Shown here: piece after piece, positions 50,194-58,567 of the stretch
How positions within the stretch are numbered: position 1 is the stretch's first letter
Layout of the letters: the number at the start of each line of letters is the position of its first letter
DNA from: an uncultured Dysosmobacter sp.
GTDB taxonomy: Bacteria > Bacillota > Clostridia > Oscillospirales > Oscillospiraceae
Length of the DNA stretch: 64,000 nt
Assembly: GCA_934504065.1 (NCBI GenBank)
Contig: CAKSVQ010000001.1
Coordinates: 1 to 64,000, forward strand
Direction: 5' to 3'
The notes under the pieces: generated by a model
Database searches by the model: none
The model's input: only the letters and a program-made list of their open reading frames with translations
What the model was told of the DNA's origin: nothing
Position numbers and translations under genes: made by a program

Positions 50194-51087
50194 ATGGAAG
50201 AACAAAATCACCTGTGGAGAATGACCGTGAAAACCGCAAGTCAGGACGGCAACGCCTTTGCCTTCTGCCGCCAAAATCACATTCTGGGCGTGGGCTGGTG
50301 CCTGCGGGATGCGGACGGTCGGCCCTATGCTCCGGCTTCCGTGGAAGAATGCGAGCAAAGGGGGCGGGAGCAGTACGCTTCCCGGCGGGGCTTCGTGGCG
50401 GCCATCCACGCTATTCGGGAAATGGCCGTCGATGATCTGATATGGACCCGCCATCAGGGAACCTATTATCTGTGCCGCGTGGGGAGCATGTGGCAATATA
50501 ACTGCGACGATGCCCATGTCTATGAGGATGTTGTCAACTATGTGGATGCCGAATTTCACAGGGTCGGTACGGTAGAGATGGTGCCCGGAAAGGTCGTAAA
50601 CAGCTTTCGGGCCAGCGCGGCCGTGCAGAAAATCCACGACGGTGTGCAGCTGAATTATGCCCGGCACCTGTACAACACGCTGACGGGCACATCGGTCTAC
50701 CCGGAGCGCGCCAGTGGAAAAGAAGCGATTCTGGACTTTCTTCAGCCGGAGGATGTGGAAGAAGCTGTCAGCCTGTATTTGCAGGTGGAAAAGGGGTATC
50801 TGATCTATTCCAGCACGAATAAGCTGGATACCCAGACCTATGAATTTGTCGCCGTGGCAAGGGACGGAAGCCACCGGGCCTATCCACAGGTGAAAACAGG
50901 AAGTGAAATGCTGGACGGCGATGCCTATCGGGAACTGACAGCCCACGGGGACCGGGTGTTCCTCTTCACCGTGCATGGCGAGTACCGGAACACGGCGGGA
51001 ATGGACATCATCGACAAAAAGGCGCTGGTCGATTTCATATACGCACACCAGAGCATCCTGCCCGGCAGGATCAGACAATGGATATAG
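50194..51087 (+). CDS. Putative reader-nuclease: EVE/PUA-like domain plus PD-(D/E)XK-like C-terminus
   Basis: A 297-aa protein not assigned to a named family here. The N-terminal part (residues 1-105; LWRMTVKTAS, FAFCRQNHILGVGW and VDDLIWTRHQGTYYLCRV) resembles EVE/PUA-type modules that read modified bases in McrBC- and Mrr-like enzymes. The C-terminal part has YEFVAVARDG (Glu217) followed by PQVKTG (Gln232-Val-Lys234), the spacing of Mrr-type PD-(D/E)XK sites with Q in place of the second acid. An upstream HTH gene and promiscuous base use suggest a small defence or modification-dependent restriction unit. Both domain calls are motif-level inference. Confidence 0.5.
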   Translation: MEEQNHLWRMTVKTASQDGNAFAFCRQNHILGVGWCLRDADGRPYAPASVEECEQRGREQYASRRGFVAAIHAIREMAVDDLIWTRHQGTYYLCRVGSMWQYNCDDAHVYEDVVNYVDAEFHRVGTVEMVPGKVVNSFRASAAVQKIHDGVQLNYARHLYNTLTGTSVYPERASGKEAILDFLQPEDVEEAVSLYLQVEKGYLIYSSTNKLDTQTYEFVAVARDGSHRAYPQVKTGSEMLDGDAYRELTAHGDRVFLFTVHGEYRNTAGMDIIDKKALVDFIYAHQSILPGRIRQWI

Positions 51088-51102
51088 ACGGAACAAAAAT
51101 TC

Positions 51103-51137
51103 GGCGCTGCAAGAAAAAACTTGCAGCGCCGGGTTTT
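51103..51137. terminator. Terminator hairpin
   Basis: GGCGCTGCAAG, AAAAAA, CTTGCAGCGCC, then GGGTTTTT; shared by the nuclease-like gene and the convergent ligase gene. Confidence 0.88.
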
Positions 51138-51164
51138 TATGAGTTTGGCGGGCTTGGGTTTCTC

Positions 51165-52700
51165 TCAGGCGGCGGGCTGTTCCTTCCGGCCCAGCTTCAC
51201 GCAGGCCATGATGATGCCCAGCAGGAACCAGTAAGTGAACATATTCCGGGGATAGAACCATGTATACTCGGCAAGGCTGATGACCAGAATGCCGCAAAGA
51301 GACGCGATGGCGGCGGAGAGCACATAGCGCAGGCGCTTGTCCGCGCTGGCGTAAAAGGCTTTCACGCCGGACTTCACCGTGTAGGCCAGCATGGCAAGAT
51401 AGGCAAGAAAGCCTATGATGCCCGTCTCCACCCACATTTGCAGATAATTGTTGTGGGCGTGGATGGGGTGGTTGCCGTCGAACATGGTGGGGTAAGCGTC
51501 AAAGGCTTTTTTCAGCGCGTCGGTGCCAAGGCCCACGCCCTTGAACCAGTAATCCTTCATCAGCGTGCCCACGGCCTCGTAAATGGCGAAGCGGTACTGG
51601 GTGGAGGAATCCTTGGTGTTGCCGATGGTGAGGATGCGGTTATAAATAGTGGTGGGCAGGAACGGGATGGCGGCCACGCCCAGCACGATCAGCGGCGGCA
51701 CAAGGCGCCAGTTGGTCAGGGCGATGAACACGCACATGGCCAGCGCAAGGCCGATCCAGCCGGAGCGGGAATAGGTCTGGCCGATGGAGATCACGCAGGG
51801 GACAAGGGCAACAAGGCAGGCAAAGCGTCCTTTCCACGTTTTGCTGCTGAACAGCAGGCCGATGTCCAGCGGGATGAGCATGACCAGGAGCTCGGCGAAA
51901 TTGTTGGCGTTATCAAAGAGGGAGTAGACCCGGCCGGGCATGCCCTTGTTCAGCGCCATGTCCTGCAGGGAGGCCACGACCTCCACGCCCACATAGCCCT
52001 GATAGCAGCCGTATACCGCCGCCACCGTGATGCCGAAGACCGCCAGCGCAATGGCAATGCGCAGGTCCTCCAGCTTTTCCACGGCGTTTACCGCCAGCAA
52101 CGCCAGCAAAAACGCGGCGGCGTGGAACAGGAAGAACCGGATGGAAAGGGACGTGGCAAGGCTGCACGAAAGGGCGTTGAAAATGCACAGCAGGTAAAAG
52201 ATCATGTAGGGGCCGAATACGTCCACTTGCAGCGTGCGCCGGGGTTTGGCGGCGCAGCCGAGCAGATACATCGCCGTCACCGCCAGCGCGCCCAGAAAGC
52301 CATAGGCATTGTTCCAAAGGCTGTGGGGCGCGACGAGCATGGCCAGCATGAAAAGGCCGAGGAAGAAAAATGCGCTGCCGCCCCACGCGGTGAGGGTGCG
52401 CAGGAAGAAGCTGCCCTCCCACACGCCGCCAAGGGCGCCGTGGAGCCACTTGACAAGAGCGCAGGGCAGATTGAGTACCCAGTCGGCAAGGGCGCGGGTG
52501 AGGCTGGTCTTCCAGCGGCGGGACAGGGCGCCCTCCCGCCACACGGTGTCGCAGATCACGCTCTCCTGCGCCTTGCGCCGCACCCAAAGGCCGATGCGCT
52601 GGCACAGGGCATGGGTGGCGCAGCCGTCCCACAGGACGAAAAAGCGCTGCCACAGCCCGGCAAGCAGGCAGTAAACAAAGCTGTTTTCAAGGATGGTCAT
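51165..52700 (-). CDS. O-antigen ligase family protein
   Basis: A 511-aa polytopic protein (about twelve helices) with the extracytoplasmic loop of the WaaL/Wzy superfamily: VYSLFDNANNFAELLVML, QTYSRSGWIGLALAM, and FKGVGLGTDALKKAF near HAHNNYLQMWVETGIIG, the ligase HxHNxYL motif. It transfers or polymerises a glycan at the outer face. It overlaps the glycosyltransferase stop by 4 nt, so the pair acts together. Distinct from the polymerase at 2105. Confidence 0.86.
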   Translation of the reverse strand: MTILENSFVYCLLAGLWQRFFVLWDGCATHALCQRIGLWVRRKAQESVICDTVWREGALSRRWKTSLTRALADWVLNLPCALVKWLHGALGGVWEGSFFLRTLTAWGGSAFFFLGLFMLAMLVAPHSLWNNAYGFLGALAVTAMYLLGCAAKPRRTLQVDVFGPYMIFYLLCIFNALSCSLATSLSIRFFLFHAAAFLLALLAVNAVEKLEDLRIAIALAVFGITVAAVYGCYQGYVGVEVVASLQDMALNKGMPGRVYSLFDNANNFAELLVMLIPLDIGLLFSSKTWKGRFACLVALVPCVISIGQTYSRSGWIGLALAMCVFIALTNWRLVPPLIVLGVAAIPFLPTTIYNRILTIGNTKDSSTQYRFAIYEAVGTLMKDYWFKGVGLGTDALKKAFDAYPTMFDGNHPIHAHNNYLQMWVETGIIGFLAYLAMLAYTVKSGVKAFYASADKRLRYVLSAAIASLCGILVISLAEYTWFYPRNMFTYWFLLGIIMACVKLGRKEQPAA

Positions 52701-53803
52701 AGGGTCTCCTTTCGGGCAAGGGCGGCGCGGTAGGCGTCCATCGTTTTTTCCACCCAGCCATGGATCTCAAATTTTTCGTGCACGGTGCGCAGGGCGTTTT
52801 CGCTGCATTGGCGGCGGAAAGCCCCGTCCTCCATCATCCGCGCCACGGCGGCGGCCAGCGCGTCAGCGTCGCCATAGGGCACCAGCAGCCCGTCGCCCGC
52901 GGCGGGATTCACAATGTCGCTGTTGCCGCCCACGTCGGTGGCAACCACGGGAAGGCCGCAGGCCATGGATTCGATCAGGAAGAATGAAAGCGCCTCCTGC
53001 TGGGAGGGGCACACGCAAAGGTCCGCCCCCCGGTAAAGGTTTTTCATGTCCTGCCGGAAGCCCAGAAAGCGGACGTTTTCCCCAAGGCCCAGCGTCTGCG
53101 CCTGCTGCTTTGCGCCCTCCAGCAATGGGCCGTCGCCTGCCAGCACAAGGGTGAAGGGCAGGGAAGTGAGTGCTTTCAGGCGGGCCATGGCGTCGATGAG
53201 CACGGCGTGGCCCTTGCCCTCCACAAAGCGGGCGGCGTACAGGGGCAGGAAGCGGCCGTCCTCCGCGCCGATCTCCCGGCGCAGGGTGGACTCGCCCCCC
53301 TGCCATGCCGTCTCGTCCACGGCGTTGAACACCACCCGGACGCGCTGGGGGCTCCAGCCGTTGGCAATGAGCTGGTCGCGCCCTTTGCTGCACACGGCGA
53401 GCATCATGTCCTGCCGATGGTCCAGCAGGCGGTTGCTCAGCCGGGTGATAAGATCGTTGCTTTGCAGGATATGGTGGGTGTAGACCACCCGGATATGGGG
53501 AGCGTAGCGCTTGGCAAGCAGGGCGGTGTAATGCTCCCGCAGGTACTGGCAGTGCACAAGGTCGATGCGCCATTCCCGGCACAACTCCGCAAGTGCCTTT
53601 GCCGCAGGCAGATCAAAGCGCCGCCGCATTTCGATGCGGCGGCAGGGCACGCCCATGGCGCGCAGCTTGTCCGCCAGCGGCCCGTCCTCATGATAGACGA
53701 AGAAGGGTTCGATATACTCCTCGCCAAGATAGCGCACCAGCGTTTCCACATACCGCTCTGTGCCGCCCTTCCCGGCAAAATTCAAAAGATACAGGACCCG
53801 CAT
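52697..53803 (-). CDS. Glycosyltransferase family 4-like protein
   Basis: A 368-aa GT-B enzyme: MRVLYLLNFAGKGGTERYVE at the N-terminus holds the acceptor-side loop, and ICVCPSQQEALSFFLIESMA holds the E-x7-E donor-binding motif in its usual form (PSQQEALSFFLIE). A GT4 enzyme adds a sugar to a lipid- or glycan-linked acceptor. ATG 53803 follows GGAGGAG. The pair with the ligase suggests a small independent glycan operon. Confidence 0.86.
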   Translation of the reverse strand: MRVLYLLNFAGKGGTERYVETLVRYLGEEYIEPFFVYHEDGPLADKLRAMGVPCRRIEMRRRFDLPAAKALAELCREWRIDLVHCQYLREHYTALLAKRYAPHIRVVYTHHILQSNDLITRLSNRLLDHRQDMMLAVCSKGRDQLIANGWSPQRVRVVFNAVDETAWQGGESTLRREIGAEDGRFLPLYAARFVEGKGHAVLIDAMARLKALTSLPFTLVLAGDGPLLEGAKQQAQTLGLGENVRFLGFRQDMKNLYRGADLCVCPSQQEALSFFLIESMACGLPVVATDVGGNSDIVNPAAGDGLLVPYGDADALAAAVARMMEDGAFRRQCSENALRTVHEKFEIHGWVEKTMDAYRAALARKETL

Positions 53804-53946
53804 GGGAAGCTCCTCCAATGCATCTCGGTTTTCCTCGTTTTCGCGCCGAGGGGCGCAAAACGCCGCGAGGTCGTTTTTGTCTCATGAAACGAGTCGATAT
53901 TTCACCACCAGTTTACCCTGCCGGAGCCGGGTTTGTCAACGGTGCG

Positions 53947-54537
53947 TCAGTCGGAGTCTGCCTGATAGAGGTCGATGATGGTCTTCACGCAGGCCTCCAG
54001 CGAAAATTTGGCGGAGTTCAGCACCAGATCGTAGTAACGGCTGCCGCCCCACTCATGCCCGGTGTACATCTTATAATACTCCGCGCGCTGGTGGTCCTTG
54101 ATCCGCAGGCGCTGTTCGACGGATTCCTCCCGCTGGCCGTATACCTGCAAAATGCGCTGGGACCGCTTTTGCATGGTGGAGCGGACAAAGACCTTTAACA
54201 CATCCTCCCGGTGGGAGAGGATGAAGTCCGCGCAGCGGCCCACGATGACGCAGGGGCCCTGCTCCGCCAGCTCCAGAATCAGATTTTTCTGCATCACCCA
54301 GAGCTGGTCCTGCCGGGTGGGGCCGCCGGTGCGGCCCAGCACGGCGTTCCAGCCCTCGCTGACCATCAGCTCGCCCCGCTCTTTGATGTACTCGGCGGAA
54401 AAGCCGCCCTTTTCCACCAGCTTTTCAATGATTTCCTGATCGTAGCAGGGAATGCCCAGCTGCTGGGCCGCCATGCGGCCAATGGTGCGACCGCCGCTGC
54501 CAAATTCCCGCCCGATGGTAATGGTCCGGTTTTTCAT
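53947..54537 (-). CDS. Cytidylate kinase-like family protein (paralogue)
   Basis: A 196-aa protein with P-loop TIGREFGSGGRTIGR, VIVGRCADFILSH and AEYYKMYTGHEWGG. It is clearly homologous, over its whole length, to the protein at 33992-34597 (shared REFG-GG-TIG, GPCVI-GRCAD and YTG-WG). Two such copies in 20 kb hint at distinct substrates or regulation. Not a standard Cmk, whose NMP-binding motifs differ. Confidence 0.8.
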   Translation of the reverse strand: MKNRTITIGREFGSGGRTIGRMAAQQLGIPCYDQEIIEKLVEKGGFSAEYIKERGELMVSEGWNAVLGRTGGPTRQDQLWVMQKNLILELAEQGPCVIVGRCADFILSHREDVLKVFVRSTMQKRSQRILQVYGQREESVEQRLRIKDHQRAEYYKMYTGHEWGGSRYYDLVLNSAKFSLEACVKTIIDLYQADSD

Positions 54538-54603
54538 CCGTTTTCCGTCTCCTTGCTGTGAGATGCTTCCATTATACCACAGCGGCGGATAAGCGCAAGC
54601 GGT

Positions 54604-55623
54604 CTATCCGGCGGCGGGGGTATAGGGCTCAATGCTGACCCCGGTATAATAGTGGGTGAGAATTTCCCGGTAGTCCGCGCCGGAGGCGGCCATCCGGTTG
54701 GCGCCGTACTGGCTGAGGCCCACGCCGTGGCCAAAGCCCGTGACGAAGAACACCGCCTTGCCGTCCTGCACCTCCCAGGTAAAGCAGGCCGACCGCAGCC
54801 CCAGCGCTGAGCGCACCTGCGCCCCCTTCACACTGACGCCGCCGACGCACACGGTCTCCACACTGCCCGCGCTGTCGGTCACAAAGTCTCTTAGCCACGC
54901 AGCAAGGGGGCCGGAGAGGTCGGCGGAAGGGAAGGCGGCCAGCAGCTTTTCCCGCAGCTGGGCCTCGGTGAATTCCACGCGGCTATAATAATTGGGAATG
55001 GTGTCGGCGCTTTCCGGCGAATCCACCGCCTGCAAATAGGGCAGGTCGTTCAGCCACACCTGCCCCGCGTTCCGGGTCAGCCCGGCGGAGGAGGAGTGGA
55101 ACACCGCAAGGATGGGCGCGCCGTCATAGAGGATGGTCTCGCCGTCGGTGGAGGAGACGGCGGTCTCGATCTTTTTTTCGTAGGCGGCTGCGTTTTCGCC
55201 CCAGTTTTCCTCAGCCCGGTCCCGGCTGATGTAGGCCTGACAGCAGGTGGAGTCCGTGCAGATGTCGGCCTCCGCGCCGTGGTTGCCCCCTGTGGAGAGC
55301 TTGTACAGCGTGTAGGTCCGGGCGGCCACGGCCTGCGCTTTCAGGGCCTCCTCTTCAAAGCTTGCGGGCATCTCCGCCCGCACCACCCCCACAAGGTAGT
55401 TTCCAAGGTCCATTTCCTCCACGCTGTCGCCGTTTTTCACCTTTAAGACGGTCTGGGCGTCCCGCGCGCCGCTTTGAAAGGGCGCGCCCTCCGTTTCGTC
55501 CACCGGGGTGCGCCGCTCCAAAAGCCGCTGCCGGAAGGGCGCGACGAACAGCAGCGGCAGAATGAACAGCGCCGCGATCAGCACCGCCGACACGGCGGCG
55601 CTCTGCCTGAGGCTCCGCTTCAT
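54604..55623 (-). CDS. spoIID: SpoIID/LytB-domain protein
   Basis: A 339-aa protein with an N-terminal signal-anchor (AVSAVLIAALFILPLLFVA) and a SpoIID domain: VLKVKNGDSVEEMDLGNYLVG, EEALKAQAVAARTYTLYKL and the C-terminal GFGHGVGLSQYGANRMA. SpoIID is a lytic transglycosylase that remodels septal peptidoglycan during engulfment; the AARTY and GHGVGLSQ motifs are intact. ATG 55623 follows GGAGGAG. It suggests sporulation ability, but vegetative LytB-like roles exist. Confidence 0.86.
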   Translation of the reverse strand: MKRSLRQSAAVSAVLIAALFILPLLFVAPFRQRLLERRTPVDETEGAPFQSGARDAQTVLKVKNGDSVEEMDLGNYLVGVVRAEMPASFEEEALKAQAVAARTYTLYKLSTGGNHGAEADICTDSTCCQAYISRDRAEENWGENAAAYEKKIETAVSSTDGETILYDGAPILAVFHSSSAGLTRNAGQVWLNDLPYLQAVDSPESADTIPNYYSRVEFTEAQLREKLLAAFPSADLSGPLAAWLRDFVTDSAGSVETVCVGGVSVKGAQVRSALGLRSACFTWEVQDGKAVFFVTGFGHGVGLSQYGANRMAASGADYREILTHYYTGVSIEPYTPAAG

Positions 55624-55770
55624 GGCTCTCCTCCTTTTTTGCACAGCTCGTTCCTCCATTCTATGTGGGTTGTCCACGGAAAATGTGCGTCGGCATGGAC
55701 AAACAGGCGCACCCGTGTTATACTCGTATAAATCATTTGCGTGTAATTCTCGTCCGAAAGGATGGTTCTT

Positions 55771-56637
55771 ATGAAAAAAACGATCGGCCTGCCCCTGTTG
55801 GCCGTGGGCGGCGGCGCGGCGGCGTTCGTGCTGCGTCTGGCCCAGAACCACACTGGCTTTGAAGCGGAGACGGGGCTGCCCGTTGCCGGAAACCTGCCTG
55901 CGCTGGCGCTTATCGCGCTGTTCGTCCTCCTCGCGGCGGCGGGGGCCGTGCTGGTGCGCACGCTGCCTGCGGAGACGGGGGAGGGCCCTGCTTTCCCGGC
56001 GGACTTTTCCACGGAGGACCCCCGGCTTTTGATGCTGCCCGTCATGGGCGGCGCGCTGATGGCTCTCTCCGGCCTTGCGGACTTTGCCGGGGCGCTGGGG
56101 CTGCGCGTGGGCAGCGGAGAGACCTACGCCGTCTCTGCCGATGGGGTGGAGATCATCGCCACGTCAGCCTTTTCCCGGCAGCTGCTGCTGGTGATGGGCC
56201 TTTTGTGCGCTGTGGGGGCGCTGGGCGTGCTGGCTGGGGCGGTGGCCTGCCGCCGGGGGGGAAAAAACGTTCCCGGCACGGCGCTGCTCGTCGCTCCGGC
56301 GGCGCTGGTGGTGCGGCTGGTGCTGGTATACCGGGCGGATTCCGTGAACCCCGCGCTGGAGGCCTATTATGTGGACCTGCTGGCGCTGGCGTTTCTGGCA
56401 CTGGGCTTTTACCGCCTGTCGTCCTTCGCCTTTCAGGGGGGCAGGACCCGCGTTTTCGCCCTTTACACGGTGCTGGCTGCGGCGTTTTCCTTTGCCGCGG
56501 CGGCGGACAGCGGCCTGACGGACATCGCCGCCACCGCGTTGTATCTCGGCGGCGCGCTGGCGCTGGTGGGCTTCCTCGCCCTGCGTTTGCAAGCCCCGGC
56601 TGGTCACGCTGACCATGATAGCACGCTCCAGCCGTGA
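55771..56637 (+). CDS. Hypothetical integral membrane protein
   Basis: A 288-aa protein with about seven or eight hydrophobic helices separated by short loops, no charged motif and no recognised family. A polar stretch near residue 75 (PAETGEGPAFPADF) may lie outside the membrane. ATG 55771 with AAAGGA upstream is preferred over ATG 55762. It is divergent from the SpoIID gene. Function unknown. Confidence 0.65.
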   Translation: MKKTIGLPLLAVGGGAAAFVLRLAQNHTGFEAETGLPVAGNLPALALIALFVLLAAAGAVLVRTLPAETGEGPAFPADFSTEDPRLLMLPVMGGALMALSGLADFAGALGLRVGSGETYAVSADGVEIIATSAFSRQLLLVMGLLCAVGALGVLAGAVACRRGGKNVPGTALLVAPAALVVRLVLVYRADSVNPALEAYYVDLLALAFLALGFYRLSSFAFQGGRTRVFALYTVLAAAFSFAAAADSGLTDIAATALYLGGALALVGFLALRLQAPAGHADHDSTLQP

Positions 56638-56671
56638 AAAACAAGTGCACTGTTTCAGGGAAAAAGTTCAG

Positions 56672-56700
56672 TCGCTGAAGTGGCTCTGCCACTTTGGTGA
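56672..56700. repeat. Divergent terminal-hairpin module
   Basis: GAAGTGGC, TCT, GCCACTTTG (56677-56696) has the same core as the other terminal hairpins of the dispersed repeat, with more mismatches outside. It sits 35 nt past the membrane-protein stop. Confidence 0.45.
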
Positions 56701-56705
56701 CAGTA

Positions 56706-56749
56706 AAAGCAGGAAGCGGCAGGCTTTTCGGCCTGCCGCTTCCTGCTTT
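56706..56749. terminator. 19-bp terminator hairpin
   Basis: AAAGCAGGAAGCGGCAGGC, TTTTCG, GCCTGCCGCTTCCTGCTTT; perfect stem. The remaining stretch to 56913 shows only AT-rich sequence and nothing else recognisable. Confidence 0.85.
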
Positions 56750-56913
56750 GGAAGATTGGATGAAAAGAAGTTTGTCTCTTGCAAGTATTAAGATACTGGA
56801 GAGATGTTAATCAAACCAGCATGAATTGTTACAAAAGTTTTAAATCTTTCCGGGGGCTTTCTGCTCCGTCCAGACAGGGCCTTTGGCAGGGCTTGCTCGG
56901 CCCACTTGCTTGC

Positions 56914-56942
56914 TTGACAAGCCCCGCCCGGAACCGTATAAT
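56914..56942 (+). promoter_or_regulatory. Perfect consensus promoter
   Basis: TTGACA (56914-56919), 17-nt spacer, TATAAT (56937-56942), 20 nt before ATG 56963. Both hexamers are exact. Confidence 0.85.
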
Positions 56943-56962
56943 CGTGGGTGTGAGGTGATGAG

Positions 56963-57154
56963 ATGGATAAGCTTGATTTGATCCTTGAGAAATTGGACAA
57001 CCATCAGGAGACGATGGCGGAGGGCCAGAAGACCATTTTGGAGACCATGGCCTCTAAAAGCAGGGTGGAAGCGCTGGAGGATGAGGTCGCGTTTTTAAAG
57101 CAGATGATCCGCACTCTTGCACAAGAGGTCAATGATTTGAAAAAAGCCCAGTGA
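56963..57154 (+). CDS. Small coiled-coil protein, 63 aa
   Basis: MDKLDLILEKLDNHQETMAE followed by a second heptad run with VEALEDEVAFLKQMIRTLAQ. The Leu/Ile spacing suggests an antiparallel or dimeric coiled coil with no membrane part. It is driven by an exact consensus promoter and has GAGGTGATGAG as ribosome site. Such short DUF-type helical proteins are common near wall and division genes, but no role can be assigned. Confidence 0.7.
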   Translation: MDKLDLILEKLDNHQETMAEGQKTILETMASKSRVEALEDEVAFLKQMIRTLAQEVNDLKKAQ

Positions 57155-57180
57155 CCCTATCACATTCTATACATGATTTC

Positions 57181-57454
57181 AGGCGGCGCCGTGTCCGGCG
57201 CCGCCTCTGCTTGTCAAAAAACCTCTGCTTTACGGAAAAAGGTCCTATTCAGCAGGGGGAGTACGAGGGGGCGGGAGCCCCTTCGTGTTGGATCGAATGC
57301 CTGCAAAACGCCCGCGTTGCGGGCGTTTTGCGCCGCGCAGCGGCAGCTTTTTGGACTGCACAGCAGACAAAAAAGCGAGGCATTAAGCAGGCTGTCGAAA
57401 AATCCTTATAGACTTTTTCGACAGCCTGAGGCGGTGCCGTGTCCGGCGCCGCCT
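57181..57454. repeat. Four successive stem-loops including a duplicated hairpin
   Basis: AGGCGGCGCC, GTGTCC, GGCGCCGCCT (57181-57206) recurs at 57429-57454 with one paired G-C changed to G-T. Between them lie GCAAAACGCCCGC/GCGGGCGTTTTGC (57303-57331) and CAGGCTGTCGAAAAA/TTTTTCGACAGCCTG (57388-57428). The stretch from 57155 to 57491 holds no convincing gene. The first hairpin may end the 63-aa gene; the last, with TTTTTG, may end a minus-strand gene. Confidence 0.75.
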
Positions 57455-57491
57455 TTTTGCTGCCCGAAACGGCTGGATTGCATCCCCCAGC

Positions 57492-58382
57492 TCACCACTT
57501 GGAAACGAATTCCAAGGTCCTGGTGAGAGAGTCCATCCGGTCCCTGCGGCCCGGTTCTTTGTTCCGTCCCCGGTCGCCCCGGAAGAATTTGGCGGTGCGC
57601 AGCTCCAGCGGGACGAAGAGATGGCTGCCGTGCGCATAGCTCAGATGCTGGAAGGGATAGGGAAAATCATGCGCCTGCAGCCGCCGCATGATCTGCCCGG
57701 CCGCAAGCTCCGACGGCCACATGGTATCCAGCTTGGAGGAGATCAGCAGCACCGGGCCTGTGATGCGCTCGGCGCGGATCACCGCGGCAGGGTCGGGCTG
57801 CTGCACCACGGGCAGATACAGGTCGTACATGGTCAGCTCCCGCGCCAGCAGGCTCTTCCGCAGCACCGCCCCGAGGGGGAACGTCTTCTGCCGGAAGGGC
57901 GTGTAGGGCAGCGGCTTGCCGTGAAAGCTCCAGATGCTCTCTGGCAGGAACGTGACGCCCTTTTCCTTGGCAAAGCCCTGACAGACTGTGTTCATGGGGG
58001 CCACCGCCACCACCGCGTTCACAAGACCGGGCAGAAGGCTGCCCGCTGTCAGGGCCAGCTCTGCGCCCTTGGAGATGCCCCAAAGCCCCACCTTCTCGTA
58101 TCCCATGTCATGCAGGCGCTGGGCCGCCGCCTCCAGAAAGTCGATGGGGATGGCGGAAAACCGCTGGGGCAGGTCCTCCTCCAGCACGTAGGCCAGCGCC
58201 AGCACTGTCAGCCCGTGGGAGTGAAAAAGACCTGCCAGCAGGCGCGTCAGCGCAATGCCGCCGTCGCTGCCGCTGAAGCAGATCAGGGCCTTTTCCGGAT
58301 ATTTGTCCTCCGCTGGGGTGAACAATTCTCCGAAAAAACCGTCGGTTTTCACACGAAATGTTGGGATTTCTGCATGGGACAT
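57492..58382 (-). CDS. Alpha/beta hydrolase of the acyl-CoA thioesterase/BAAT C-terminal type
   Basis: A 296-aa protein. The nucleophile elbow GLWGISKGAELAL (Gly-Ile-Ser-Lys-Gly), a later Asp (ISSKLDTMWPSELA) and a His (YAHGSHLFVPLE) form the triad of the BAAT/acyl-CoA thioester hydrolase C-terminal domain. No N-terminal BAAT domain is present. ATG 58382 follows GGAGATACAG. It may act on acyl-CoA or a peptide; substrate unknown. Confidence 0.78.
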   Translation of the reverse strand: MSHAEIPTFRVKTDGFFGELFTPAEDKYPEKALICFSGSDGGIALTRLLAGLFHSHGLTVLALAYVLEEDLPQRFSAIPIDFLEAAAQRLHDMGYEKVGLWGISKGAELALTAGSLLPGLVNAVVAVAPMNTVCQGFAKEKGVTFLPESIWSFHGKPLPYTPFRQKTFPLGAVLRKSLLARELTMYDLYLPVVQQPDPAAVIRAERITGPVLLISSKLDTMWPSELAAGQIMRRLQAHDFPYPFQHLSYAHGSHLFVPLELRTAKFFRGDRGRNKEPGRRDRMDSLTRTLEFVSKW

Positions 58383-58464
58383 GGCTGTATCTCCTTTTGC
58401 TTCCCGAAAAAACAAAAAATTTTTCTCTCCATCGGCGCGGGCCGCTGCCCGGCCGCGCCGCAAT

Positions 58465-58524
58465 TACACTAACAGTAACACTAACTATAACACTAACATT
58501 TACACTAACATTTACACTAACACG
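58465..58524. repeat. 12-bp tandem repeat, five units
   Basis: Units TACACTAACAGT, AACACTAACTAT, AACACTAACATT, TACACTAACATT and TACACTAACACG stand head to tail in an otherwise GC-rich gap between the hydrolase and tadA. The last three bases of each unit vary. A minisatellite that may change copy number in the hydrolase 5' region. Confidence 0.9.
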
Positions 58525-58567
58525 CGGCCAAGCGGAGCCAGACGCGGCCAAATCCAACCAGAAATGA

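Noticed and set aside
51078-52733. 551-aa open frame antisense to the ligase gene
   Set aside because: Explained by high third-position GC of the real gene; begins inside a terminator hairpin.
57151-57411. 86-aa frame after the coiled-coil gene
   Set aside because: Passes through four hairpins, no ribosome site.
58465-58524. CRISPR array
   Set aside because: Units of 12 bp with no unique spacers and no cas genes nearby.
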